A stretch of 53,864 nt of DNA. Source: an uncultured SAR116 cluster alpha proteobacterium. Its GTDB lineage: Bacteria > Pseudomonadota > Alphaproteobacteria > Puniceispirillales > GCA-002684695. The position numbers and the translations under genes were made by a program. Location of the stretch: assembly GCA_902539295.1 (NCBI GenBank), contig CACBIM010000013.1, positions 1 to 53,864 of the forward strand, given 5' to 3'. The notes under the pieces were generated by a model. That model worked only from the letters and a program-made list of their open reading frames with translations, was not told the DNA's origin and ran no database searches. This document shows, piece by piece, positions 18,569-27,083 of the stretch. Positions within the stretch are counted from its first letter, which is position 1. Every line of letters starts with the position of its first letter.

Positions 18569-20150
18569 TGTAATTATTATTGGAGCAGGACATAATGGAA
18601 TGGCTGCCTCAATTAAATTGGCAAAAACAGGTCGGAAAGTTCTTATATTAGAAAGTTCTTCTGAATTTGGAGGTATGGCGTCATCTAATATTTTATTAAA
18701 TGACAATGTAAACCAACCTCTGCCTCATTTGATTAATCATCTATGCTCCAAATCTATTAAAGATCTCGATTTAATAAAATATGGTCTAAAGACTAAAAAT
18801 TTTTTTATTCCTTCTATTTCTGTTGATAAAAACCAAAACTATATTTCTTTTTCTGGTAGTTATGGATCACAAATTGATGGCATAGATTCTAATGAAAAGG
18901 CCAATTGGGAAAAACTTAAAAAAAGAATGTTTTTTCAAGCAAATTTATTGAAAAAATTTCTTTATAAATCCCCTATAAACAGAGAGAACAACTCATTATT
19001 TGATAAACTAGATTTTCTTAAAACAGGTATTAATCTTAGAATAAAAGGTAGAGAAGAATTTCAAGAATTCTTTAGAATGATGCTAATGTGTGTTGCTGAT
19101 ATTTTAGAAGAGGAAATTAACAATGACTTGCTTAGAGGATTGTTAGCATTTGATGCGACTTTAGGTATCAACTTGGGTCCAAGATCTCCTACTTCTTATA
19201 TGGGCCTTTTGTATAGACTTGCAGGTGAATTTAATGGAGCACAAGGTGCTCAAATATTTCCTGAAGGCGGAATTCCCAAATTAATTGAAACTTTTTATAA
19301 ATCAAGTACAAGCGCAGGCGTTGAATTTATATTTAAAAATGAAGCTAAAAACTTAATCTTTGAAAACAATAAAGTTACTGGAATAAAGACTCAAAATGGA
19401 GAAGAGTTTTTTGCTGATATTGTTTTATCATCAGTAAGCCCCATTAAAACATTTTTTGATTTTATTGGACCACAAAGATTAGACACTGGCCTTTTAAGAG
19501 AAATTAAATCACTTCGATATAAAGGAAATGTCTCTAAATTAAACTTATTATTAAACAAAATACCAAAATCTAGTTTTTTAAGTAATGAACAACTTTCTGC
19601 AAGAATTACATATACACCGTCTATTAATCATGTTGAAGAAAACTTTAATCCCTCAAAATATCAACAACTACCCGAAGATCCAAATTTTGAGTTATTATTT
19701 CCAAGCATTATTGACGAAACAAATATAAATGATAATGGAATTATAGCATCAATAATCATACAGAATACGCCATACTCTCTCAAGGATGGTTGGGACAGTT
19801 CAAAAAAACTTCTTTATAGTAAAATTATGCTAACCTTGGAAAAAATTTTTCCAGATATTAAAAAATCTGTTTTAGCTTCAAAACTTATTTCACCTTTAGA
19901 TATTGAGACTATTTTTAATGTTCCTGGGGGTCATTGGCATCACAGCGAATTACAGATTGATAGAATGTACTCTTTAAGGCCTGTGTTTAAATACTCAAGT
20001 TATAGAACTCCTATTCATGGCCTTTATATTTGTGGAGCTGGAACTCATCCTGGTGGCGGTATTAGTGGCAAATCAGGTATAAACGCTGCAAATCAGATAA
20101 TAAAGGATCAAAAGCAAAACAACCATTATTATGAAAAAAGAATTGATTAA
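18555..20150 (+). CDS. CrtI-like (COG1233) FAD-dependent oxidoreductase, copy 2
   Basis: A 531-residue relative of the preceding gene with the same architecture: DVIIIGAGHNGMAAS at the N-terminus, ESSSEFGGMASS next, and GLYICGAGTHPGGGISG near the C-terminus. The middle of the protein is quite different from copy 1, so this is an old duplication rather than a recent one. It overlaps its neighbours on both sides (14 and 20 bases), which implies tight co-expression. The substrate is unknown. Being followed by a GcvT-like protein suggests that its product or by-product is a C1 unit. Confidence 0.8.
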   Translation: MKSYDVIIIGAGHNGMAASIKLAKTGRKVLILESSSEFGGMASSNILLNDNVNQPLPHLINHLCSKSIKDLDLIKYGLKTKNFFIPSISVDKNQNYISFSGSYGSQIDGIDSNEKANWEKLKKRMFFQANLLKKFLYKSPINRENNSLFDKLDFLKTGINLRIKGREEFQEFFRMMLMCVADILEEEINNDLLRGLLAFDATLGINLGPRSPTSYMGLLYRLAGEFNGAQGAQIFPEGGIPKLIETFYKSSTSAGVEFIFKNEAKNLIFENNKVTGIKTQNGEEFFADIVLSSVSPIKTFFDFIGPQRLDTGLLREIKSLRYKGNVSKLNLLLNKIPKSSFLSNEQLSARITYTPSINHVEENFNPSKYQQLPEDPNFELLFPSIIDETNINDNGIIASIIIQNTPYSLKDGWDSSKKLLYSKIMLTLEKIFPDIKKSVLASKLISPLDIETIFNVPGGHWHHSELQIDRMYSLRPVFKYSSYRTPIHGLYICGAGTHPGGGISGKSGINAANQIIKDQKQNNHYYEKRID

Positions 20151-21333
20151 ATCAAAAAGCAACTTCAATAACCCATTAAAGAAAACTCCTTTCTATGAAA
20201 AGTTTTCTAGCCAAATGACACAAGGTTATTGGTATGACTGGTCTGGTTATAAGGCTGCAAGTATAATACAAGATCAGGAATTAGAGTACTTTGCAATTAG
20301 ATCTACGACAAGTCTGTTCGATATTTCTCCATTGATTAAGTATAGAATAAAAGGAAAAGATACTGAAAAATTTCTTAATAAATTGACTGTAAGAAATGTT
20401 ATTCTCCAAAAAAATAATACAGTTCAATATACTCTTTGGTGCAATGATGATGGACATGTTCTAGATGATGGAACTTTATTTAAATTTAGTGAGTTTGATT
20501 ATAGACTATGTTGTCAAGAAAGACATCTGCCCTGGCTATTAGATACTGCTATCGGATTTGACATTGAACTATTTGAAGAAACAGATTTAGTTGCTGGTCT
20601 ATCTATACAGGGCCCTACTTCTGCATCTGTTTTAAATAATGCAGGCTTGAGTATAATAAATACACTCAAGCCTTTTGATTTTGTAACGATTAAAAAAAAT
20701 ATCCTAATTTCACGAACAGGATTTACCGGTGATTTAGGATACGAAATATTTTTACCAAATCAACTTGCAAATAATTTCTGGGACAAAATTTGGGAAGCTG
20801 GAAAATATCTGGGCATAAAAGCCATTGGTTTTAATGCACTTAACATAGCAAGGGTTGAAACAGGATTTATAGTAGCAAACTCAGATTTCATTACGGCAGA
20901 ACACGCAATAAGAAACAATCGAACAAGAAACCCAGATGAAATTGGATTGTCATGGATGGTAGACATGAGCAAACCCTTTTTTAATGGAAAGGATGCAATA
21001 GTAAAAATCAGAAAAAATAATTTAAGTAAATATGTTTTTGCAGCTTTAGAAATAGATGGCAAAGAACCAGCAGATGGAGCTATAATTTATCATGATAAGA
21101 AACATGAAGTTGGAATTATAACGACAGCAACATGGTCGCCTACTGCTAAAAAGAGTATTGCTTTAGCAAGCATGAAGTTACCCTATGGGCAGAAAATAAA
21201 ATCTAATCTCTGGGTTGAAATTTATGCATTGCGTGAGCTTGAATATTATAAAATGATGAAAAAGGTTTCAATAGTCAAAACTCCCTTTGTAAAGTTAAAA
21301 AGACGAACTCTGACACCACCTTTAAAAAATTAA
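20131..21333 (+). CDS. GcvT-family folate-dependent aminomethyltransferase/demethylase
   Basis: A 400-residue protein with the GcvT fold. Recognisable parts are LFDISPLIKYRIKG, SIQGPTSASVL, the signature RTGFTGDLGYEIF and the C-terminal GCV_T_C barrel near residue 290 onward. GcvT relatives (T-protein, dimethylglycine and sarcosine dehydrogenase C-termini, DmdA) move a methylene or methyl group to tetrahydrofolate. Length is close to that of stand-alone GcvT, but no gcvH or gcvP is nearby, so it is not the canonical glycine cleavage T-protein. It overlaps the upstream flavoprotein gene by 20 bases and is one base from the next small gene. Confidence 0.8.
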   Translation: MKKELIKSKSNFNNPLKKTPFYEKFSSQMTQGYWYDWSGYKAASIIQDQELEYFAIRSTTSLFDISPLIKYRIKGKDTEKFLNKLTVRNVILQKNNTVQYTLWCNDDGHVLDDGTLFKFSEFDYRLCCQERHLPWLLDTAIGFDIELFEETDLVAGLSIQGPTSASVLNNAGLSIINTLKPFDFVTIKKNILISRTGFTGDLGYEIFLPNQLANNFWDKIWEAGKYLGIKAIGFNALNIARVETGFIVANSDFITAEHAIRNNRTRNPDEIGLSWMVDMSKPFFNGKDAIVKIRKNNLSKYVFAALEIDGKEPADGAIIYHDKKHEVGIITTATWSPTAKKSIALASMKLPYGQKIKSNLWVEIYALRELEYYKMMKKVSIVKTPFVKLKRRTLTPPLKN

Positions 21334-21334
21334 T

Positions 21335-21538
21335 ATGAAAAAATTCTTAAAAACAAAAGAAGATTTTTTACAATATAAGTATTTAAATATTCCTCTTAAT
21401 GTAGATGAGTCTGGTTATACTCGTTATGGCGCTGCAATGTACTTTTATAATAAAGGATTGATTTCAGAAGAAATGTTAGAAAAATATAGAATATGCTGTA
21501 AGTTTGACTCTTACGATCCCAAAGATACTTCTTATTAG
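21335..21538 (+). CDS. Small protein in flavoprotein/GcvT operon (67 aa)
   Basis: This ORF begins one base after the GcvT-like stop, so it is almost certainly translationally coupled. The product is basic to neutral with several Tyr and a CC pair near the C-terminus (RICCKFDSYDPKD). There is no membrane segment or signal peptide. I do not recognise the family. Its place at the end of the operon suggests a small subunit, comparable in position to the small subunits of heteromeric sarcosine oxidases, but no similarity was established. Confidence 0.6.
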   Translation: MKKFLKTKEDFLQYKYLNIPLNVDESGYTRYGAAMYFYNKGLISEEMLEKYRICCKFDSYDPKDTSY

Positions 21539-21558
21539 AGTTATTTAATAAAAATTAT

Positions 21559-22011
21559 TTATGACTTAACAGTCAATTCGTAAAAATTCCAATCAGTTTT
21601 GGTTGATATTTTATCATATAAAGTTCTAGCCGTATAATTGTCATCTTTTGTTATCCAATTAATATATGGCCAGTTCTTACTTTTACCAATTTGATGAACT
21701 TTTTCAATTAATGAGTAACCAATTTTTTTACCTCTATACTCTTGTAGAACGAATAGATCATCTAGAAAACCTACTTCACAGGAATCTAAGGGACTTGGCA
21801 AAGATCTAAAATGAGCAAAACCAACAATTTTAGAATCTACATCAGCTAAAATACCCCAAAAAGGGTAATTTTCACTAGTAAGCCATTTCCAAGTTAGATC
21901 AAAATTATCTTTAGGTATATCTACTTGATAATACTCTGCATAGTTATGATACAACTTAATCCAAACTTCATAATGTTTTTTCTGGATATCACATATTTCT
22001 AAATTAGACAT
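21559..22011 (-). CDS. GNAT-family N-acetyltransferase
   Basis: A 150-residue GNAT protein. The acetyl-CoA loop is QEYRGKKIGYSLIEKV, preceded by the beta-strand EVGFLDDLFVL. WITKDDNYTARTLYDKIS is typical of GNAT strand 5 and helix 4. I chose the ATG at 22011 (MSNLEICDI). A longer form from 22047 would overlap the upstream gene and add a non-conserved tail. The acceptor substrate is unknown. It sits 10 bases after the CIA30-like gene and probably shares its transcript. Confidence 0.8.
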   Translation of the reverse strand: MSNLEICDIQKKHYEVWIKLYHNYAEYYQVDIPKDNFDLTWKWLTSENYPFWGILADVDSKIVGFAHFRSLPSPLDSCEVGFLDDLFVLQEYRGKKIGYSLIEKVHQIGKSKNWPYINWITKDDNYTARTLYDKISTKTDWNFYELTVKS

Positions 22012-22021
22012 CAACGTTTCT

Positions 22022-22561
22022 CTAAAACAATTTAATTTCACTAACATCTATTTGTGCTTTATGGTCTCTACCATATGCCACAATTCCTATTGTACGAATA
22101 CTTGATGGTTTAAAATTTTTCCTCATAAAACTGCTGGATTTTTTAAAATCTGAAAACTTTAGCTCTACTTCACTCCAATTTTCAGTTGCTAAAAATTTTT
22201 TCCCATAATATTGCCACGGTAAAACAGAGCCACTTGTTCTTATATGCACAAAATAATCTTGATTGTTTCCTCTGACAGTAAGTTTTATTCCATTGGATTC
22301 ATCTTTCAATTTATATGAAAGTTCTGCACGGAACTGAATAAAGCCACCATTGTTTTCAGTTGTTACATTTCCTGCCATTCTTGCGAATTTTATATTATTT
22401 TCAGAAACAAAATTTAATTTTCCATATGATTTTCCACCCATAACCTGATCAGTAAAAAATTGCCATCTGTTTTCAGGACTGTTTTTAAAGTTTTCCATTG
22501 TAGTTTCGCCATATAAAGTAAATGGAAAAATTAATATTAAAAAAAATAATAGACGTTTCAT
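22022..22561 (-). CDS. CIA30/NDUFAF1-like secreted protein
   Basis: A 179-residue protein with an N-terminal signal peptide (RLLFFLILIFPFTLYG). The mature part has RWQFFTDQVMGGKSYG, followed by a beta-sandwich with GGFIQFRAEL, VRGNNQDYFVHIR and IRTIGIVAYGRD. This matches the CIA30 family, named after the mitochondrial complex I assembly factor. Bacterial members are exported or periplasmic, with unknown function. It is upstream of the GNAT gene on the same strand. Confidence 0.8.
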   Translation of the reverse strand: MKRLLFFLILIFPFTLYGETTMENFKNSPENRWQFFTDQVMGGKSYGKLNFVSENNIKFARMAGNVTTENNGGFIQFRAELSYKLKDESNGIKLTVRGNNQDYFVHIRTSGSVLPWQYYGKKFLATENWSEVELKFSDFKKSSSFMRKNFKPSSIRTIGIVAYGRDHKAQIDVSEIKLF

Positions 22562-22677
22562 ATGTTCACCAAACTTATATCACATAATTTATATAACATA
22601 ATATAGTCACATTTTTGAAATCATGTCGTCATTATTACTAAATATAAATCGAATAAATTAATGAAAGGACCGTTATT

Positions 22678-22881
22678 ATGTTTGCTTTATTATTGGGTAT
22701 GTCGATATTTGGAGTAGCAATTACAGATATTGGCAACGATAATCCTAAATGGAAGTACGTTGGCGCTCAAGAGTGTATTCCTGGCCATAAAAAAAGTGGT
22801 TTTTCTTTTACAATTGGAAAGAAAGTCTTTTTCAAACAAAAAAATATTGATGGTACATTAGGATCTATTTGTTCATACTAA
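22678..22881 (+). CDS. Small hypothetical protein (67 aa)
   Basis: The ORF has an AAAGGA site 8 bases before its ATG. The N-terminus (FALLLGMSIFGVAITDIG) is a short hydrophobic stretch that could be a membrane anchor or signal. The rest has two Cys (QECIPGH and SICSY). No family is recognised. The next ORF starts 4 bases after its stop and is also a predicted exported Cys-containing protein, so the two may act together. Confidence 0.5.
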   Translation: MFALLLGMSIFGVAITDIGNDNPKWKYVGAQECIPGHKKSGFSFTIGKKVFFKQKNIDGTLGSICSY

Positions 22882-22885
22882 ATTT

Positions 22886-23200
22886 ATGATAATAAAAATA
22901 TTTAATTATTTCATTGTTGCTATTTTGTTTTTTTTACCACATTCATTTGCCGGCGAAAAGTTTACTGACATCTGCAAACTGGAGAAAAGTACCTCAATAA
23001 ATCAAAAAACTAAATGTACATATAAATGTAATAATACAATTAAATTTTTGATGATTAAAAATAACGAAGAATGTTTTACGGATTTGAAATTTATAAATCC
23101 AAAGAAAAAACAAATGTCCCTTAAACCTTCAAAATTTTCTTTTGGTTTTAGTTCTTTAAGTGGCGCATCAATTGGAATTAGTTTAGATTTAGAAAAGTAG
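22886..23200 (+). CDS. Small secreted Cys-containing protein (104 aa)
   Basis: The product begins with a clear signal peptide (FNYFIVAILFFLPHSFA, cleavage after FAG or nearby). Four Cys lie in the mature N-terminal half (DICKLEK, TKCTYKC, EECFTD), enough for two disulfides. The C-terminal part is basic, then Ser/Gly-rich (FGFSSLSGASIGISLDL), possibly a beta-strand pair. No family is recognised. It follows the 67-residue ORF by 4 bases and precedes the EamA permease. Confidence 0.55.
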   Translation: MIIKIFNYFIVAILFFLPHSFAGEKFTDICKLEKSTSINQKTKCTYKCNNTIKFLMIKNNEECFTDLKFINPKKKQMSLKPSKFSFGFSSLSGASIGISLDLEK

Positions 23201-23272
23201 ATTGCCTAAATCATAATAGAGAATAAAATTTTAAAGCTAATTAAATCGAACGTTTTTCTAGCAATAACTTCA

Positions 23273-24148
23273 ATGTTAATGGGAATTATTTTCGTCGATT
23301 TTTATGGTGTAATAATAAAATTTATTGGGAACAGTTACTCTTCACCACAATTAGCTTTCTTTAGAAATTTTTTTGCCCTAATTCCAATAATTTTATTACT
23401 CATTATTACTAGAGACATTAAAAATATTTTTGTTGGTATATCAAAAAAATTTTTATTTCTTTGTTTTCTTAGGGGAATTAGTTTTGTTCTAATGCAAATT
23501 TTTTATTATATTTCAATAATTAATATGAATTTTGCAACTGCTACAACCCTTACATTTTCTTCTCCAATTTTTATCGTAGTTTTGTCAATGTTAGTATTAA
23601 AAGAAAAAATTGGTTTATTTAGATGGTCTGCTATATTTATAGGATTTGGCGGCGTTTTATTAATTATGAACCCCACAAGTGAGTTATTTTCCTATATTTC
23701 TATTTTACCATTATTAGCAGCATTGTGTTGGGCAATATCAAATATTGTTCTTAAATTTATTCCTGAAGATATTTCTAGTGTTAAGATTAATTTCTATTCA
23801 ATAAATTTTTCTTATATTGGGTCTTTAATAATTTTACTTTTTTCTTCAGATTTTTCTCCTGTTGAAAATAGTTTCGACTGGTTACTCCTTATTTTAATTG
23901 GAATTCTTGGAGGTGTTGCTTCAATTTTATTCAGTTTTGCTTACCGTGTGGTTTCACCAAGTACTCTTGCTCCTTTTGAATACCTTGGCATCCCATCATC
24001 TTTTATACTGGGCTGGATATTTTTTTATGAGGCACCAATTGAACAGCTATTTCCTGGGGTTTTGGGTATAGTTGCAGCTGGGTTTATAATTATTTGGAGA
24101 GAAAAGAAATTATCTATAAGCAAAATAATTTCAAATAAGATACACTGA
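23273..24148 (+). CDS. EamA/DMT-family permease
   Basis: A 291-residue protein with ten hydrophobic helices and the two EamA repeats. Typical features are ATTLTFSSPIFIVVLSMLVLKEKIG at the end of repeat 1 and APFEYLGIPSSFILGWIFFYEAP in repeat 2. DMT permeases export metabolites or take up small organics. The ATG at 23273 truncates the first helix. The frame stays open upstream for about 20 codons without ATG, GTG or TTG, and those residues (NVFLAITSM) look like the start of helix 1, so the real start may be earlier at a rare codon. Confidence 0.8.
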   Translation: MLMGIIFVDFYGVIIKFIGNSYSSPQLAFFRNFFALIPIILLLIITRDIKNIFVGISKKFLFLCFLRGISFVLMQIFYYISIINMNFATATTLTFSSPIFIVVLSMLVLKEKIGLFRWSAIFIGFGGVLLIMNPTSELFSYISILPLLAALCWAISNIVLKFIPEDISSVKINFYSINFSYIGSLIILLFSSDFSPVENSFDWLLLILIGILGGVASILFSFAYRVVSPSTLAPFEYLGIPSSFILGWIFFYEAPIEQLFPGVLGIVAAGFIIIWREKKLSISKIISNKIH

Positions 24149-24197
24149 TTTTATAATTTTTACTTTTATAATTTTAAGTTTTATTTATTTTGAACAC

Positions 24198-25367
24198 ATG
24201 AATAAAATTAATTTTTTAGATAGTGTTGATTGGTCTTTCCCAGTACCAATATCTTATGGTCCTAATCGTATTAATGAACTTCCAGAAATTTGCAAAACTA
24301 ATAATTTGGGAAGACCGCTTTTAGTTACTGATAAAAGTTCTAAAGATTTACCTTTTATGAAAAAAATTCTTCAGGATTTAAACAGATACTCTATCAAGAG
24401 TGATATCTTTTCAGACATAAGCCCAAATCCAATAGACGATGAAATCTATAATGGAAGATCTTTTTATAAAGAAGGAAAATACGATTCAATTATTGCAATT
24501 GGAGGTGGTTCTGGAATGGATGGAGGAAAAGCTATAAGCTTAATAGCCAATAATAGTGAAAATTTATGGGACTTTGAGTATGAAAAGTCTCCCATAAATA
24601 AATTATCGTCTTTCCCACCTTTAATTTGTATTCCAACAACAGCTGGCACTGGTGCAGAGACAGAAAGCACAGCCATGGTTACAAATTCAGAGCTTGGAAT
24701 GAAATTATGTGTATGGCACCCAAAGCAAAAACCAATAACGGCTTTACTAGATCCATGTCTCACTGTCAGCTTACCCAAAAATCTTACTGCTTGGACTGGC
24801 ACTGACGCCTTGGTGCATGGAATTGAGGCATTTTGTGTTAACTCACTCTATTCAGTTGCTGATGGAATGGCTTTACAAGGATTAAATTTAATTGGCAATA
24901 ATTTATTAGAGGTTTACAAGAATCCAGATAACCTCAATGCTAGGGGAGCAATGTTAATTGGCTCTTGCCTCACAGGGATTTCATTTCTCAAAGGCCTTGG
25001 ACTTGTTCATGCAATAAGCCATATGGTTGGAGCGGTTTATGACACACAGCATGGCCTTACTAATGCTGTAATTTTACCTCAGGTTTTGAATTTCAACAAA
25101 AATGAAATTCAATCAAAAATTAATTCTATGAACTTTGCAATTTTTAATGAACCAGGTAATTTTGATAATTTTTATTCAAACATCACTCAAATTCTTGATA
25201 CTTTAGATATACCTGATAATCTTGAAAAGATTGGTGTTAAGGATAACAAAATTACTGAGTTGGCTAAGAAATCAAGTAAAGATTCAGCTGCGTTTACAAA
25301 TCCAAAAAAAGCCAGCATACAAGATCTAGAAAAAATTATTAAAAAAACGATTAAAAAAGCTCGATAA
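24198..25367 (+). CDS. Iron-containing alcohol dehydrogenase
   Basis: A 389-residue group III alcohol dehydrogenase. The NAD(P)-binding segment is IAIGGGSGMDGGKAIS. The metal ligands are in the segments TDALVHGIEAFC and GLGLVHAISHMVGAVYDTQHG, and TTAGTGAETEST lies between. Such enzymes interconvert small alcohols, diols or hydroxyacids with aldehydes. It is 77 bases upstream of the GMC oxidoreductase on the same strand, and the two may handle successive alcohol oxidations. The substrate cannot be told from the sequence. Confidence 0.9.
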   Translation: MNKINFLDSVDWSFPVPISYGPNRINELPEICKTNNLGRPLLVTDKSSKDLPFMKKILQDLNRYSIKSDIFSDISPNPIDDEIYNGRSFYKEGKYDSIIAIGGGSGMDGGKAISLIANNSENLWDFEYEKSPINKLSSFPPLICIPTTAGTGAETESTAMVTNSELGMKLCVWHPKQKPITALLDPCLTVSLPKNLTAWTGTDALVHGIEAFCVNSLYSVADGMALQGLNLIGNNLLEVYKNPDNLNARGAMLIGSCLTGISFLKGLGLVHAISHMVGAVYDTQHGLTNAVILPQVLNFNKNEIQSKINSMNFAIFNEPGNFDNFYSNITQILDTLDIPDNLEKIGVKDNKITELAKKSSKDSAAFTNPKKASIQDLEKIIKKTIKKAR

Positions 25368-25444
25368 AAAGTTTTAACTTGAAATAATATTTGCAATAAA
25401 TATTAAAATTTAATTTTATCTAAAGTTAATTAAGGAGACGTTAT

Positions 25445-27079
25445 ATAAATACTTTTGATTACATCATTATTGGAGCAGGATCAGCTGGTTGCGCTCTAGC
25501 TTACAGGTTAACTGAAGACAAAAAAAACACTGTAGCATTAATCGAATATGGTGGAAGTGACTTTGGACCTTTTATTCAAATGCCATCAGCGCTTTCATAT
25601 CCAATGAACATGAACCGTTATAATTGGGGATACGAGACTGAACCAGAAGAAGGATTAAATAATCGTAGACTTTCTTGCCCGAGGGGGAAAGTCTTAGGTG
25701 GCTCGTCATCTATTAATGGAATGATATATGTAAGGGGGAATGCTGAGGATTTTAATTTCTGGGAGGAAAGTGGTGCAAAAGGTTGGGGTTTTGCTGATGT
25801 TTTGCCTTACTTTAAAAGGCAAGAAAACTTTCATGAAGGTGATGCTAGTTGGAGAGGAAAGAATGGGCCTTTGCATATAACTAGAGGTACAAGAGAAAAT
25901 CCATTAAATGATGTTTTAGTTAGTGCTGCACAAGAAGCAGGATTTTTAGCAACTGAGGATTATAACGGTTTCCAGCAAGAAGGATTTGGTCCAGCTGACA
26001 GAACTATTTGGAAAGGATCAAGATGGTCTGCAGCAAAAGCATACCTTAAACCCTCTATTCAAACAAAGAAACTAAAAATATTAAAGAATGCTCTTGTTGA
26101 TAAAATAAACTTTTCAGATAGAAAAGCTATAGGAGTAACATTTACACAAAATGGCAGATCAGAAAAAATTTTAGCTAGAAGAGAGGTTATATGTTCAGCA
26201 GGTAGTATAAATAGCCCTTTAATATTGCAACGTTCGGGAATTGGCCCTTCGAATCTCTTAAAAAGTCATAATATTGATGTACTGCTAGATAATAAAAATG
26301 TTGGTGAAAATTTACAAGATCACTTGGAAGTTTATTTTCAAGTAAAGTGCAAAAAACCTATCACTTTATACAAATATAATAATTTTTTTTCAAAAGGAAT
26401 TATAGGCTTAAATTGGCTGTTGTTCAAAAAAGGAATAGGTGCCTCAAATCATTTTGAAACACTAGGATTTTTAAGATCAAATAATAAAGTAAAATATCCT
26501 GATATTCAATTTCACTTACTACCAATTGCTATTAATTATGATGGCAGTTCAGCTGTAAATGATCATGGTTTTCAATTACATACTGGTCCTATGAGATCTA
26601 AATCTAGAGGTTGGGTAAAAATCACTAGTTCAAATCCAAAATCAAATCCAAAAATTAAATTTAATTATATGAAACATCCCGATGATTGGGTTGAATTTAG
26701 AAATTGTATCAAAATTACTAGAAAGATTTTAAATCAACCATCGTTTAAAGATTTTTATGGAGAAGAAATTCAACCTGGAGAGCAAAAAATCTCTAATGAT
26801 GATTTAGATAACTTTATTAAAGAGGAGGCTGAAAGTGCTTATCATCCATGCGGCACGATAAAAATGGGAGATAAAAATGACCCATCATCTGTTGTGGATC
26901 CAAATTGTAAAGTTATTGGTATTGAAAATCTAAGAGTAGTAGATTCATCAATTTTTCCTAGAATTACTAATGGAAATACTAATGCACCTAGTATAATGGT
27001 TGGGGAAAAAGCATCAGATATTATTTTAGAAAAAATGCCTCTCCCTAGAGAAAATCTAGAACCGTTTAAACATACTTAA
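25445..27079 (+). CDS. GMC-family FAD oxidoreductase with apparent ATA start
   Basis: The protein, about 544 residues, is a choline-dehydrogenase-like GMC flavoenzyme oxidising alcohols. The FAD motif DYIIIGAGSAGCALA is encoded at 25457-25501, with CPRGKVLGGSSSING after it, the catalytic His in YHPCGTIKMG and Asn in NGNTNAPSIMVGEKASD. The first ATG in this frame is at 25580, inside the protein, and would remove the whole FAD motif. The only codons between the upstream stop (25427) and the motif are non-standard. ATA at 25445 sits 7 bases after GGAG and fits the family N-terminus. Either ATA initiates or an ATG has been lost by mutation or sequencing error. Confidence 0.82.
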   Translation: MNTFDYIIIGAGSAGCALAYRLTEDKKNTVALIEYGGSDFGPFIQMPSALSYPMNMNRYNWGYETEPEEGLNNRRLSCPRGKVLGGSSSINGMIYVRGNAEDFNFWEESGAKGWGFADVLPYFKRQENFHEGDASWRGKNGPLHITRGTRENPLNDVLVSAAQEAGFLATEDYNGFQQEGFGPADRTIWKGSRWSAAKAYLKPSIQTKKLKILKNALVDKINFSDRKAIGVTFTQNGRSEKILARREVICSAGSINSPLILQRSGIGPSNLLKSHNIDVLLDNKNVGENLQDHLEVYFQVKCKKPITLYKYNNFFSKGIIGLNWLLFKKGIGASNHFETLGFLRSNNKVKYPDIQFHLLPIAINYDGSSAVNDHGFQLHTGPMRSKSRGWVKITSSNPKSNPKIKFNYMKHPDDWVEFRNCIKITRKILNQPSFKDFYGEEIQPGEQKISNDDLDNFIKEEAESAYHPCGTIKMGDKNDPSSVVDPNCKVIGIENLRVVDSSIFPRITNGNTNAPSIMVGEKASDIILEKMPLPRENLEPFKHT

Positions 27080-27083
27080 CATT

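Noticed and set aside
16937-20150. Carotenoid desaturases (crtI)
   Set aside because: The fold is CrtI-like, but no crtB, crtE or other carotenoid gene is near and the context is transport and one-carbon metabolism.
25580-27079. ATG at 25580 as the true start of the GMC oxidoreductase
   Set aside because: This would delete the FAD-binding GAGSAG motif that is encoded intact just upstream in the same frame.
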